Of a DNA stretch of 64,000 nt, positions 16,339 through 24,412 are shown piece by piece; the stretch's first letter is position 1; each line of letters opens with the position of its first letter. Origin of the DNA: Mesorhizobium sp. NZP2077 (lineage in GTDB: Bacteria > Pseudomonadota > Alphaproteobacteria > Rhizobiales > Rhizobiaceae); the NCBI RefSeq assembly GCF_013170805.1, contig NZ_CP051293.1:3664001-3728000 (forward strand). Reading direction: 5' to 3'. Both the position numbers and the translations under genes were made by a program. The notes beneath the pieces are model-generated. The model saw nothing but the letters and a program-made list of their open reading frames with translations, was not told where the DNA came from and did no database searches.

Positions 16339-17430
16339 TTAGTGCGCGGTCTTTACCATGTCCACCTGTGTTTCGGTAATCTCGTCGTGCAGTATGTGGT
16401 CGAGCCGGTCGGCAACCATCTGGTCGTCGCGACGGATTTCGCGCTTCCAGGGCTGGCGGCCCTTCAGCACGCCCGATTCATCGACGATCTCGGCGACATA
16501 TTCCTCCTGGCGGTAGGCCATCACATGGATGCCCGAGATGCCGGGGATTTCCTTGACCTCGTTGATGATGTCGATGCAGAGCTGCTTGCCTTCCTTCTTC
16601 TGGTCCTGCGCGCCCTCAAGCCGTTTGATGATAGCGTCCGGGATGTGGATACCCGGCACGTTGTTGCGGATCCACTTGGCCGTCTTGGCCGAGGCGAGCG
16701 GGCCGACGCCGCACAGGACGAACACTTTTTCGGTGTGACCAAGATCGCGCGCCTTCTGCATGAAGGTCCTGAACATCGGCACGTCGAAACAATACTGGGT
16801 CTGCACGAACTGCGCGCCGGCGGCGATCTTCTTGCCGAGATGGATCGGGCGGAAATCGAAGGGCGGCGCGAACGGATTGACGGCGGCGCCCAGGAAGACC
16901 TGCGGCGGCGTCGTCAGCTTGCGGCCGGACAGGAACTTGCCGTTGTCGCGCATGATGCGGACGGTTTCGAGCAGCGACATGGAATCAAGGTCGAACACCG
17001 GCTTGGCACCGGGCTGGTCGCCGGCCTGCACGCCGTCGCCGGTGAGGCACAGCATGTTGGCGACACCCATTGCGGCACCGCCCAGCACGTCGCCCTGGAT
17101 GGCGATGCGGTTCTTGTCGCGGCAGGCGATCTGCATGATTGGGGCATAGCCCATGCGGGTAAGCAGCGCACAGATGCCGACCGACGACATGTGGCAGTTG
17201 GCGCCGGAGGCATCGACCGCATTGATGGCGTCGACCCAGCCATCGAAGATCTTCGCCCTGTTGTAGACGTCCTCCGGGTCGGCGCTGTCTGGGGGATTGA
17301 GCTCGGTCGTCACCGCGAATTCACCGCGCCGCAGCACACGCTCCAGCCGGCCGCGGGAAGAGTGGCCGGGCAGGGGATCGAGCGGCAGATCAATGCCGGC
17401 TGGGTTCTCGTCGCGCTGACGGCCGATCAT
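16339..17430 (-). CDS. metF: Methylenetetrahydrofolate reductase, MetF family
   Basis: A 363-residue TIM-barrel flavoprotein (EFAVTTELNPPDSAD; NMLCLTGDGVQAGDQPGAKPVFDLDS; FVQTQYCFDVPMF; PGIHIPDAIIKRLEGAQD). The motif LTGD and the final helix identify the MTHFR family. These enzymes interconvert methylene- and methyl-tetrahydrofolate. Its start overlaps the stop of the MetV-like gene (ATGA), which strongly suggests a complex. Next to corrinoid methyltransferases the likely flux is methyl-THF oxidation, the reverse of methionine synthesis; that direction is inferred. A separate biosynthetic MetF may exist elsewhere in the genome. The frame continues upstream, but those codons belong to the neighbour. 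Confidence 0.85.
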   Translation of the reverse strand: MIGRQRDENPAGIDLPLDPLPGHSSRGRLERVLRRGEFAVTTELNPPDSADPEDVYNRAKIFDGWVDAINAVDASGANCHMSSVGICALLTRMGYAPIMQIACRDKNRIAIQGDVLGGAAMGVANMLCLTGDGVQAGDQPGAKPVFDLDSMSLLETVRIMRDNGKFLSGRKLTTPPQVFLGAAVNPFAPPFDFRPIHLGKKIAAGAQFVQTQYCFDVPMFRTFMQKARDLGHTEKVFVLCGVGPLASAKTAKWIRNNVPGIHIPDAIIKRLEGAQDQKKEGKQLCIDIINEVKEIPGISGIHVMAYRQEEYVAEIVDESGVLKGRQPWKREIRRDDQMVADRLDHILHDEITETQVDMVKTAH

Positions 17431-18041
17431 GCGGCGGCTCCGGTCTTTGGCGCGGCCGCGGCTTCGCGGGCTGCCGCCGCTTGCGCGGTGACCCGCAGCC
17501 AGGCGGAGGTTTCGCGCAGCGACTGATCGACCGGCTTCTGCACGGTGAGGATCTTGTCTGAGTTGACCATGTTCTGCGAACCTTCCCAGGCCTTGACCCA
17601 GACGCAGGGCATATCGGGCTCGACCTCGCAATTGCCGTTGGCGCGCACGCCGCCGCAGGGGCCGTTGCGCAACTGCTTGGGGCAGTTCATCGGGCACGAC
17701 ATGCCGGTCGAGGACAGGATGCACTGGCCGCACATGCGGCAGTCGAACATGAAGCCCTTTACGCGTTTTTCGACGAACTTGATCGGGGCCTCGACGCGCC
17801 CGTAGCCCAGGCCTTTCCACAAGGGATGCAGCAGCAGGAAGGTGTCGGCAAAACGTGCATAAAACCATTCGAGCAGGCGCGAATGGCGGATCGACCACAG
17901 CCTGATCGCAAACGAGCGCTGCACGCGCCGCTGCGGCGATACATCGGCCGGCTTGTAGTCAGACTTCGGCGCTGCTTTCTTGACCTGGGTGGCCTGGGTA
18001 ACTGACGGCCCATCTTGCTTAGCAGGAGTGGCTTCAGACAT
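17427..18041 (-). CDS. MetV-like zinc/Fe-S protein (methylene-THF reductase C-terminal domain family)
   Basis: A 204-residue protein with a dense cysteine core: FDCRMCGQCILSSTG then CPMNCPKQLRNGPCGGV, then NGNCEVEPDMPCVW. This is the signature of the MTHFR_C family, which includes MetV, the partner of MetF in acetogen methylenetetrahydrofolate reductase. It probably binds zinc or an iron-sulfur cluster and passes electrons to or from the flavin. It overlaps metF by 4 bp and the upstream virulence-factor gene by 8 bp, so all three are one unit. The N-terminal 30 residues are a Lys/Ala-rich linker. The C-terminus ends in an Ala-rich tail. Confidence 0.8.
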   Translation of the reverse strand: MSEATPAKQDGPSVTQATQVKKAAPKSDYKPADVSPQRRVQRSFAIRLWSIRHSRLLEWFYARFADTFLLLHPLWKGLGYGRVEAPIKFVEKRVKGFMFDCRMCGQCILSSTGMSCPMNCPKQLRNGPCGGVRANGNCEVEPDMPCVWVKAWEGSQNMVNSDKILTVQKPVDQSLRETSAWLRVTAQAAAAREAAAAPKTGAAA

Positions 18042-18336
18042 TTTCTTTTCCGCCCGCCTTGACCAGAGCGACCAGCCGCTCGCGGTCATATTTCGTGTCG
18101 AGGTCCTGAAAGGCTTTTTCGACTTCGGCTTCGAGATCGTCGCTGACAGGAATGGGATCGGCCTTGCGCCATTCGGCCAGATAGTCGTCGGTGCCGCCGG
18201 CGCCGGTGCGCATGGCGCACATGTCGATGGCCTCGGTGAAGCGCAACGGCAGTTCGCGCTTGGCGTTCTGCCGGCCCTTCTTGACGATGACCTGGGCAGG
18301 GATGTCGCGCCAGTAGACGACGATAAGATCGGCCAT
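18034..18336 (-). CDS. 'Virulence factor' family small protein (CvfC-like)
   Basis: A 100-residue acidic protein (MADLIVVYWRDIPAQVIVKK; TEAIDMCAMRTGAGGTDDYLAEWRKADP). It matches the pattern of the small 'virulence factor' family that often travels with corrinoid methyltransferase and MetF genes. The family name comes from distant homologues and says little about function here. It is the first gene of an overlapping three-gene unit with the MetV-like and MetF genes, so it may be a subunit or assembly factor of that reductase. The upstream 200 bp should carry the promoter. Confidence 0.75.
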   Translation of the reverse strand: MADLIVVYWRDIPAQVIVKKGRQNAKRELPLRFTEAIDMCAMRTGAGGTDDYLAEWRKADPIPVSDDLEAEVEKAFQDLDTKYDRERLVALVKAGGKENV

Positions 18337-18539
18337 GAATTCTCGCTCCTCGAACTATCGAGCATTGCCGCATGCGCCGAGGGGCCGCTTGTTATGGGAC
18401 GACGCGCGCGCATTCAAAAGCGACGCATTTCAATGTCGTAAAATGAAAGGTGCGTTTATTCGTTTGCGGCGTGTGCCGGCGGCAGGGTCGGCGTGCCGAA
18501 AGAGCCGTCGTGCCTTACGCGGTTCGGGACTGAAAAAAC

Positions 18540-19322
18540 CTACCAGATTCCGGTTCTGAGGCCGGTCCAGACATAGAACCAGATCGTCGGATGATACCAC
18601 AGTTTCGAAGGCAGGCCGGGATCGATCGTCGTCAGTTTTCCTGCCAGTGCATCGCGGACGGCCTCGACACAGATGTCGCGCGAGAACGCCGTCTGGCGTA
18701 GCGCGTGACTTGAGATGGTGTCGCCTCTTTTCGATCTGCCGCGCGCCTGCTTCAGCACGCCGCCGGTGTCGACGCCGGCGTCGACGAGGTGGACAGTCGT
18801 GCCGAAATTCTGCGCATCGCCCGATACCAGAGCCCAATAGCCGCCATTCATACCGCGATATTTCGGCGTGATACCCGCATGGTAGTTGAGCACCGGGCAA
18901 GGCATTTTGCTCAGCATCTCAGCCGAGATCAGTCGGCAACCGTTGAGCAGCACAACGCCTGGCTGGATCTTCTGGATGGCCTGCAGGCATTCAAGCCCAT
19001 TGGCCGAGGCCACTTGGATGATCTGCTGGCCCGGTCGCGGCTCGACCTCCAGCTTCTCCTCTGCAATCAACCGCTCGGCATGGCCTGCCAGGAACCGCTT
19101 GCCCAACCTGCTCAGCACCATCGTGCCCAACTGGCCCATGGCCGAGATCCAGCCTTGGCGGCGAGCCCGACCACGCAGCAATTGCTTTTTGGATTCAGGG
19201 GTTTCGAGGACGACGCTGACAGGACCAACGCGATCGGCGATTGCGTTGATCATAGCCCAGACATGCTGGCCGCCGCCGGTCACGACGACGATCGGCGCGC
19301 TGGTTGCAACCGGTGAAGACAT
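18540..19322 (-). CDS. Formyltransferase family protein
   Basis: A 260-residue protein with the formyltransferase catalytic block NYHAGITPKYRGMNGGYWAL (Asn and His of the N-H-D triad). LVDAGVDTGGVL supplies the Asp. It uses 10-formyl-tetrahydrofolate in known relatives (Fmt, ArnA, PurN, sugar N-formyltransferases). It lacks the C-terminal OB domain of Fmt. The ATG at 19322 has GGGA eight bases upstream; an ATG 39 bases earlier has none. It lies inside the one-carbon cluster, so it could consume or relay formyl-THF, but it could also be a sugar formyltransferase unrelated to that pathway. Confidence 0.75.
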   Translation of the reverse strand: MSSPVATSAPIVVVTGGGQHVWAMINAIADRVGPVSVVLETPESKKQLLRGRARRQGWISAMGQLGTMVLSRLGKRFLAGHAERLIAEEKLEVEPRPGQQIIQVASANGLECLQAIQKIQPGVVLLNGCRLISAEMLSKMPCPVLNYHAGITPKYRGMNGGYWALVSGDAQNFGTTVHLVDAGVDTGGVLKQARGRSKRGDTISSHALRQTAFSRDICVEAVRDALAGKLTTIDPGLPSKLWYHPTIWFYVWTGLRTGIW

Positions 19323-19412
19323 AGCCTGTTTCCCTGCCTTGTACGCGGTCGCCTGCCGCATGCTGCTGGCCGGAATTTGTGCCGGAATGGGGTTAAATCT
19401 TGATGACCACGC

Positions 19413-19988
19413 TCAGCGCTTGAATTCGATGATGTCGAGCTTCGATTCGTAGTAGGGGGCGGGAAGTTCGATACGCCATTCCTTGGCGCCGGTGCGGAAG
19501 GCATAGCCGACCTGGTCGGACTGCGGGCCGCTGCCATAGGGTTTTGCCCGATCGTTGTTGACGGAGCCGGAGCCGAGATAGATCGCGCGCTTCTCGCTGT
19601 CGTCGAAAAAGCGGCCCTGGGTTCGCTGCGAGCCGCTGATCTTTTCCAACCGCCAGCCGGAACCATCGTCGGTCACCTTGCACTTGAACCAGCCATAGAT
19701 GACGAGCGGGCTCAAGCCGCCTGCCTTGATGGTGCGGCACTGCCAGTTGCCGGTCAGGTCCTTGTTTGAGAACGAAACCAGCGGCTTCGCCAGCAAGGCA
19801 TCGAGCTGTTTGACCTCGGCCGGGTCGCCCGCCTTCGCCTCGGCAAGCGCTGCCTTGCGCGTCTCGCCATATTTGTCGAGGCGGACCTTGTCAGCAGGCG
19901 TGATCAGCTTCTGCACCGCGCCGTCGGCAATGGCGGGTAGGGTGCAGCAGAGCAGGCCGATGACGGCGAAAAGGGGACGAAGCATCAT
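19413..19988 (-). CDS. DUF4893 domain-containing secreted protein
   Basis: A 191-residue protein with a signal peptide (MMLRPLFAVIGLLCCTLPAIA). Its body is typical of DUF4893 (LTGNWQCRTIKAGGLSPLVIYGWFKCKV; GRFFDDSEKRAIYLGSGSVN; SDQVGYAFRTGAKEWRIELP; LDIIEFKR). Two cysteines flank the WQC...FKC region and may form a disulfide. GGGAG lies six bases before the ATG. The family is of unknown function. No link to the one-carbon genes on either side is apparent. Confidence 0.85.
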   Translation of the reverse strand: MMLRPLFAVIGLLCCTLPAIADGAVQKLITPADKVRLDKYGETRKAALAEAKAGDPAEVKQLDALLAKPLVSFSNKDLTGNWQCRTIKAGGLSPLVIYGWFKCKVTDDGSGWRLEKISGSQRTQGRFFDDSEKRAIYLGSGSVNNDRAKPYGSGPQSDQVGYAFRTGAKEWRIELPAPYYESKLDIIEFKR

Positions 19989-20093
19989 CTGGAACTCCCT
20001 GAGTCAAAAAAATGGCAGTCGATATCCGGAGCGGCGGCGCTGTTGGCTGGCGGCGCTCAGGGCGGAGAATGGGCTAGCCTAGCGCAACTGCGC

Positions 20094-20723
20094 TCAGGCG
20101 ACCTGCGCCGCTTGCGCCATCCCGGCCATCAGGTCGCCGTAGCCGGTCGGGCGCCGCTCATAGGCGAGACCGAGCAGGCTTGCTGCCTTTTCCGCGACCT
20201 TGTCGAGCTCCGGATCGTCGGTCTGGGCGAGATAGACCAGCTTCTCGTAATTGCCGAAATAGTCCTTGATCAGCTCCGGGTGCTTGTCGAGGCCGAGCGG
20301 CTTCATGAAGAAGGCGTCGAACTGACGGCACAGGAAGTCCGTCATGTAGAAGGACATCATGTCGTCATCGGCGATTTTCGCGTAGGCCTCCATGCCTTGA
20401 TAGAAGGCGAAGCAATGCGGTCCGGCCATGCGCTCGACGCCATGCTTCTCCAGGACGCGGTCGAGCAGGCCACCGGTGCCGCAATCGGCATAGCCGACAA
20501 AGATGTGCTCGTAACCCTCCGCCTTGGCCTTCTCGATCGCCTTGTCCATGGCGGGCGCGATACGGTCGGGGTAGAAATGAAACTCCGCCGGCAGGCAGGT
20601 CAATTCGAGGTGACTGAGGCCGAGCCGTTCCTTGACGGCCAAGACCTCGCGCGCAATCATCCCGCAGGCGATGACGAGCAGCCTGTCGCCTTGATTCGGT
20701 TTCGTTTTCTGTGTCTTGGCCAT
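20094..20723 (-). CDS. DUF1638 domain-containing protein
   Basis: A 209-residue cytoplasmic protein (LLVIACGMIAREVLAVKE; LELTCLPAEFHFYPDRI; IFVGYADCGTGGLLDRVL; MTDFLCRQFDAFFMKPLG). The conserved Cys residues in IACGMI, TCLPA and YADCGTGG are hallmarks of DUF1638. That family is repeatedly found beside MttB-type methyltransferases and their corrinoid proteins. No activity is established to my knowledge; the conserved cysteines would suit metal or cofactor binding. The start is the Met after a Lys/Gln-poor leader, giving MAKTQKTKPNQGDRLL. A longer frame upstream runs into the divergent entericidin gene's promoter. Confidence 0.82.
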   Translation of the reverse strand: MAKTQKTKPNQGDRLLVIACGMIAREVLAVKERLGLSHLELTCLPAEFHFYPDRIAPAMDKAIEKAKAEGYEHIFVGYADCGTGGLLDRVLEKHGVERMAGPHCFAFYQGMEAYAKIADDDMMSFYMTDFLCRQFDAFFMKPLGLDKHPELIKDYFGNYEKLVYLAQTDDPELDKVAEKAASLLGLAYERRPTGYGDLMAGMAQAAQVA

Positions 20724-20788
20724 GGAACCAGTCAAAGCCGGCTTTCGTTGCTGTGGGGCTAATTTATCTATTGGGGGAGATACCGTCC

Positions 20789-20926
20789 ATGAAACTGCTA
20801 CGCATCGCACCGATTGCCATTCTTGCCTGTGCCCTGGCCCTTTCCGCTTGCGCGAACACCGTCCGCGGCGTCGGCAAGGACGTCAAATCGACGGCAAGAG
20901 CGGTCAAGGACACTGTCGCCAACTGA
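20789..20926 (+). CDS. Entericidin-like small lipoprotein
   Basis: A 45-residue protein, MKLLRIAPIAILACALALSA followed by CANTVRGVGKDVKSTARAV. It has a signal peptide with lipobox (LSAC) and the short amphipathic mature region of the entericidin A/B family. It is probably an envelope lipoprotein, as in toxin/antidote or stress lipoproteins of enterobacteria; the role here is unknown. GGGGGAGA precedes the ATG and a strong terminator follows. It is divergent from the DUF1638 gene with 65 bp between starts. Confidence 0.85.
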   Translation: MKLLRIAPIAILACALALSACANTVRGVGKDVKSTARAVKDTVAN

Positions 20927-20956
20927 TCGGCAACCTCGTCTATCATCTGGGAACAA

Positions 20957-20984
20957 AAAAGCCGCGCTGCAAGGCGCGGCTTTT
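20957..20984. terminator. Bidirectional rho-independent terminator
   Basis: AAAAGCCGCGC pairs perfectly with GCGCGGCTTTT around a 6-nt loop, with A and T runs on the two sides. It can end both the entericidin transcript (+) and the corrinoid-protein transcript (-), which converge here. Confidence 0.88.
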
Positions 20985-21011
20985 CTTGTCTGTCCATCCT
21001 GATGCCTTGGG

Positions 21012-21710
21012 TCAGGCCGAAGCGCGGACGTTGTGCTTGCGCTTCATGAAGTCCTTGGCGGTCTCGACCGCCACTGCGGCATCGCGGCAATAGGCGTCGG
21101 CGCCGACGGCCTTGCCGAATTCCTCGTTGAGCGGCGCGCCGCCAACCAACACGACATAGTCGTCGCGAATGCCCTTTTCCTTCATCGTGTCGATGACGAC
21201 TTTCATGTAGGGCATGGTCGTGGTCAAAAGCGCCGACATGCCGATGATGTCGGGCTGGTGCTTTTCGATCGCATCGAGATACTTCTCGACCGCATTGTTG
21301 ATGCCGAGATCGATGACGTCGAAGCCGGCGCCTTCCATCATCATGCCGACGAGGTTCTTGCCGATGTCATGGATGTCGCCCTTGACGGTGCCGATCACCA
21401 TCTTGCCCTGCTTCGGTGCGCCGGTGGCGGCGAGCAGCGGACGCAGGATGAACATGCCGGCCTTCATGGCGTTGGCCGACAACAGCACTTCGGGGACGAA
21501 CAGGATGCCGTCGCGAAAATCCTCGCCGACGATGCGCATGCCTTCGACCAGCGCCTCGGTCAGCACCTTGTAGGGCACCCAGCCGCGCTCCAGCAGGATG
21601 TTGGTGCCTTCCTCGATCTCTTCCTTCAGCCCGTCATAGAGATCGTCGTGCATCTGCTGCACCAACTCGTCGTCGGAAAGTTCAGAAAGGATGATCTCGT
21701 CGTCGGACAT
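21012..21710 (-). CDS. Corrinoid (B12-binding) methyl-carrier protein, MttC/MtgC-like
   Basis: A 232-residue protein. The N-terminal helical cap domain (LLERGWVPYKVLTEALVEGMRIVGEDFRDGILFVPEVLLSANAMKAGM) resembles the cap of MetH. The Rossmann B12 domain has the lower-ligand motif GDIHDIGKN, His at about residue 114. It also has the binding loops ALLTTTMPYMK and VLVGGAPLN. It would carry the methyl group between an MttB-type methyltransferase and the pterin-binding enzyme. The ATG at 21710 is preceded by GAGGAG. It is divergent from the first mttB-like gene; the 289-bp gap holds several TTGCGAC-type half-sites. It is the only stand-alone corrinoid protein in the window, so it may serve both MttB homologues. 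Confidence 0.92.
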   Translation of the reverse strand: MSDDEIILSELSDDELVQQMHDDLYDGLKEEIEEGTNILLERGWVPYKVLTEALVEGMRIVGEDFRDGILFVPEVLLSANAMKAGMFILRPLLAATGAPKQGKMVIGTVKGDIHDIGKNLVGMMMEGAGFDVIDLGINNAVEKYLDAIEKHQPDIIGMSALLTTTMPYMKVVIDTMKEKGIRDDYVVLVGGAPLNEEFGKAVGADAYCRDAAVAVETAKDFMKRKHNVRASA

Positions 21711-21732
21711 TTTAATCCAGCTCCTCACGGCA

Positions 21733-21870
21733 TCGCGACTGCGTCGCAAGGCACAAAATATTAGCGTTCATACCTAACCCGCAACGGGCGGGTATCCATA
21801 GCTGATTTGCGACTTCCCGCAAAAGGAAAGCGACTGGAAAATCTATTGGTTTTCTTGTCGATTTTGCGAC
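21733..21870. promoter_or_regulatory. Divergent control region of corrinoid-protein and MttB genes with TTGCGAC-type sites
   Basis: TCGCGAC-TGC-GTCGCAA (21733-21749) is an almost perfect dyad close to the corrinoid-gene start. ATTTGCGAC occurs at 21805-21813, followed by CGCAAA, and TTTTGCGAC at 21862-21870. They match the half-site of the perfect dyad upstream of the GlxA-type regulator at 9585-9606. Confidence 0.45.
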
Positions 21871-21999
21871 AGGCGTTGGCGCGGACGGGCCGTTTCGAAT
21901 AGGGTGCATGGCTACGATCCGGCGAAAGCCGCGCCATGCGGCCGCAACGGTTACGGACCAGCCATCGTCAGGCCAGGCCATATTCAGGGAAGAGCGATC

Positions 22000-23574
22000 A
22001 TGAGCGAACACGCGGCAGTCGACCAGGAAGCGTCAAACGCACGGCGTGGACGCGCTGCCAGCGGCGGCGCGGCGGCAAGGCGCGCGGCGCGTTCGGGCGG
22101 TGGCCCTGGCACGCAGCTCACCTACATCAAGCGCAAGATCAACGTCTATGAGGTGCTCGACGAGGAAGGCCTGGCGCTGATCGAGAAGAACACCGACACG
22201 GTGCTCGAAGAGATCGGCATCATCTTCCGCGACGACGCCGAAGCGCTGCAGCTGTGGAAAGAGGCCGGCGCCGACGTCAAGGGCGAGCGCGTGCATTTCC
22301 CGAAAGGGCTTTGCCGTTCGCTGCTCAAGACCGCGCCGTCCGTCTACACCCAGCATGCTCGCAATTCGGAACGCTCGGTGCAGATTGGCGGCAACGCCAC
22401 TGTCTTCGCGCCGGTTTACGGCCCGCCCTTCGTGCGCGACCTGGACGGTGTCAGGCGCTATGCGACGATCGAGGATTTCCAGAATTTCGTGAAGCTCGCC
22501 TATATGGCGCCGTCGATCCACCATTCGGGTGGCACGGTCTGCGAGCCGGTCGATGTGCCGGTCAACAAGCGCCATCTCGACATGATCTACAGCCACATCA
22601 AATATTCCGACAAGCCGTTCATGGGCTCGGTCACCGCGCCGGAGCGGGCTGAAGATACGGTGGCGATGGCCAAGATCGTGTTCGGCGACGATTTCGTCGA
22701 AAACAACACCGTGCTGACCAGCCTGATCAATGCCAACTCGCCGATGGTGTTCGACGAGACCATGCTTGGCGCGCTGAAAGTCTACTCGCGCCACAACCAG
22801 GCCTGCATCGTCACGCCGTTCATCCTCGCCGGCGCGATGAGCCCGGTGACGGTCGCCGGCACGCTGACGCAGGTCCTGGCCGAAGTGCTGGCCGGCGCCT
22901 CGTTCACACAGCTCATCCGGCCGGGCGCGCCGGTGCTGTTCGGCACCTTCGCCTCGTCAATCTCGATGCAGTCGGGTGCACCGACCTTCGGCACGCCGGA
23001 GCCGTCGCTGGTGTCCTATGGCGCGGCCCAGCTCGCACGCCGTCTCGGCCTGCCGTTCCGCACCGGTGGTTCGCTCTGCGCATCCAAGGTTCCGGACGCA
23101 CAGGCGGCCTACGAAAGCGCCAACACGCTGAACTCGACGATCCTTGCCGGCACCAATTTCGTGCTGCATTCGGCCGGCTGGCTCGAGGGCGGGCTGGCGT
23201 CCTGCTATGAAAAATTCATGATGGACATCGACCAGCTCGGCATGACGCAGAAATTCTCCGAAGGCGTCGACCTTTCGGAGAACGGCCAGGCGATGGATGC
23301 CATCCGCCAGGTCGGGCCGGGCAGCCACTATCTCGGCTGCGACCACACCCAGGCCAATTTCCAGACCGCCTTCTACCGTTCCAACATCGCCGACAACAAT
23401 TCCTACGAACAGTGGCTGGCCGAGGGCGAGAAGACCGCGCCGCAGCGCGCCAACGAACTCGCCCGCCGCTGGCTGGAAAGCTATGAGGCGCCGTATCTCG
23501 ACCCGAGCATCGACGAAGCGCTGAAGGAGTTCATCGCCAAGAAGAAGGGGTCGATGCCCGACGCCTTCACTTGA
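22000..23574 (+). CDS. MttB-superfamily (trimethylamine methyltransferase-like) corrinoid methyltransferase without pyrrolysine, copy 1
   Basis: A 524-residue TIM-barrel methyltransferase of the MttB superfamily (VLEEIGIIFRDDAEALQLWKEAGADV; NANSPMVFDETMLGALKVYSRHNQACIVTPFILAGAMSPVTVAGTLTQ; GAPTFGTPEPSLVSYGAAQLARRLGLPFRTGG; HSAGWLEGGLASCYEKFMMDIDQLG). There is no in-frame amber codon, so it belongs to the non-pyrrolysine branch. Characterised members of that branch demethylate glycine betaine, proline betaine, carnitine or butyrobetaine. GGGAAGAG precedes the ATG. The N-terminal 40 residues are Ala/Arg-rich and probably disordered. It is divergent from the corrinoid-protein gene and followed by an Fe-S protein gene. 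The substrate is inferred only as a quaternary amine or similar compound. Confidence 0.9.
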   Translation: MSEHAAVDQEASNARRGRAASGGAAARRAARSGGGPGTQLTYIKRKINVYEVLDEEGLALIEKNTDTVLEEIGIIFRDDAEALQLWKEAGADVKGERVHFPKGLCRSLLKTAPSVYTQHARNSERSVQIGGNATVFAPVYGPPFVRDLDGVRRYATIEDFQNFVKLAYMAPSIHHSGGTVCEPVDVPVNKRHLDMIYSHIKYSDKPFMGSVTAPERAEDTVAMAKIVFGDDFVENNTVLTSLINANSPMVFDETMLGALKVYSRHNQACIVTPFILAGAMSPVTVAGTLTQVLAEVLAGASFTQLIRPGAPVLFGTFASSISMQSGAPTFGTPEPSLVSYGAAQLARRLGLPFRTGGSLCASKVPDAQAAYESANTLNSTILAGTNFVLHSAGWLEGGLASCYEKFMMDIDQLGMTQKFSEGVDLSENGQAMDAIRQVGPGSHYLGCDHTQANFQTAFYRSNIADNNSYEQWLAEGEKTAPQRANELARRWLESYEAPYLDPSIDEALKEFIAKKKGSMPDAFT

Positions 23575-23663
23575 AAGGAGCCCGAGTCAGGCGGGGCTAA
23601 AGTCGCCAACATCATCCACAAGGAAGTCTGGCGGAGTGCTTTCTCCGATCCGGACAAGAACGG

Positions 23664-24353
23664 ATGATTGCGCGCGGCATGATCGAAGAGATCACGGCCG
23701 CGTTTGGCGCCAACAGCCTCATCCTGCGCGGTGGTTTTGTTTTTCCCTGCAACGAACTTGTTCCTCATGGCGCCTCGGGCGCGCCGGCAAGGTCCGTGCT
23801 GCTGGTGGGGCAGGCGGGGGCGGCACCCTGGCTGCATTTCCTGCGCTGGCGGGAGCAACAGTCACAGACAATCGCCAATCCGCTTGACAGCTGGTCGCGG
23901 CAGGTCATCGGCGATGTGGCGGAAAAGTTCGGCGCGCGCGCGGTTTCGCCGTCGGACAAGCCGTATCTGCCGTTCCAGCAATGGGCGATGCGGGCGGAGG
24001 GGTTAAAACCGTCGCCGCTTGGCATTCTCATGCATCCGCAATACGGGCTTTGGCATGCCTATCGCGGTGCGCTGCTGTTCGAGGACGAGATCGCGTTTCC
24101 GGAGCAGGGCGAGGCAATCCATCTTTGCGATGCCTGCGTCGAGAAACCCTGCGTGAAATCCTGTCCGGTCGACGCCTATTCCGTGGAAGGGTTTGCCTAT
24201 CAGGCCTGCCTGGCGCATGTGCGGGGAGTTGGCGAGCCGTGCCGCAGCGGCGGCTGCCTTGACCGCAATGCCTGTCCCTATGGCACGGAATATCGCTATC
24301 CGCCGGAGGTTCAGGCCTTCCACATGGCAAGTTTTTCACGGGCCGCCAACTGA
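23664..24353 (+). CDS. Iron-sulfur (ferredoxin-like) protein linked to the methyltransferase
   Basis: A 229-residue protein. The C-terminal third carries a cysteine cluster, CDACVEKPCVKSCPVDAY, resembling a 4Fe-4S ferredoxin motif. Further cysteines follow at QACLAHV, EPCRSGGC and RNACPYG. The N-terminal domain (ILRGGFVFPCNELVPHG; PFQQWAMRAEGLKPSPLGILMHPQYGLWHAYRGALLFED) resembles the partner region of epoxyqueuosine-reductase-type proteins, though the match is loose. It starts 89 bp after the mttB-like gene on the same strand. An electron-delivery role in keeping cobalt reduced is plausible. A second Met at 23679 is an alternative start. Confidence 0.75.
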   Translation: MIARGMIEEITAAFGANSLILRGGFVFPCNELVPHGASGAPARSVLLVGQAGAAPWLHFLRWREQQSQTIANPLDSWSRQVIGDVAEKFGARAVSPSDKPYLPFQQWAMRAEGLKPSPLGILMHPQYGLWHAYRGALLFEDEIAFPEQGEAIHLCDACVEKPCVKSCPVDAYSVEGFAYQACLAHVRGVGEPCRSGGCLDRNACPYGTEYRYPPEVQAFHMASFSRAAN

Positions 24354-24412
24354 TCAACGCCACGCTTGGGAAGCTTCCATCTCGATCAGTAGCTTGACGG
24401 AAGCCAGAAGCG

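Noticed and set aside
22000..23574. Pyrrolysine-containing MttB
   Set aside because: Neither MttB homologue has an in-frame amber codon, and no pyl genes or tRNA-Pyl are seen, so both belong to the non-pyrrolysine branch.
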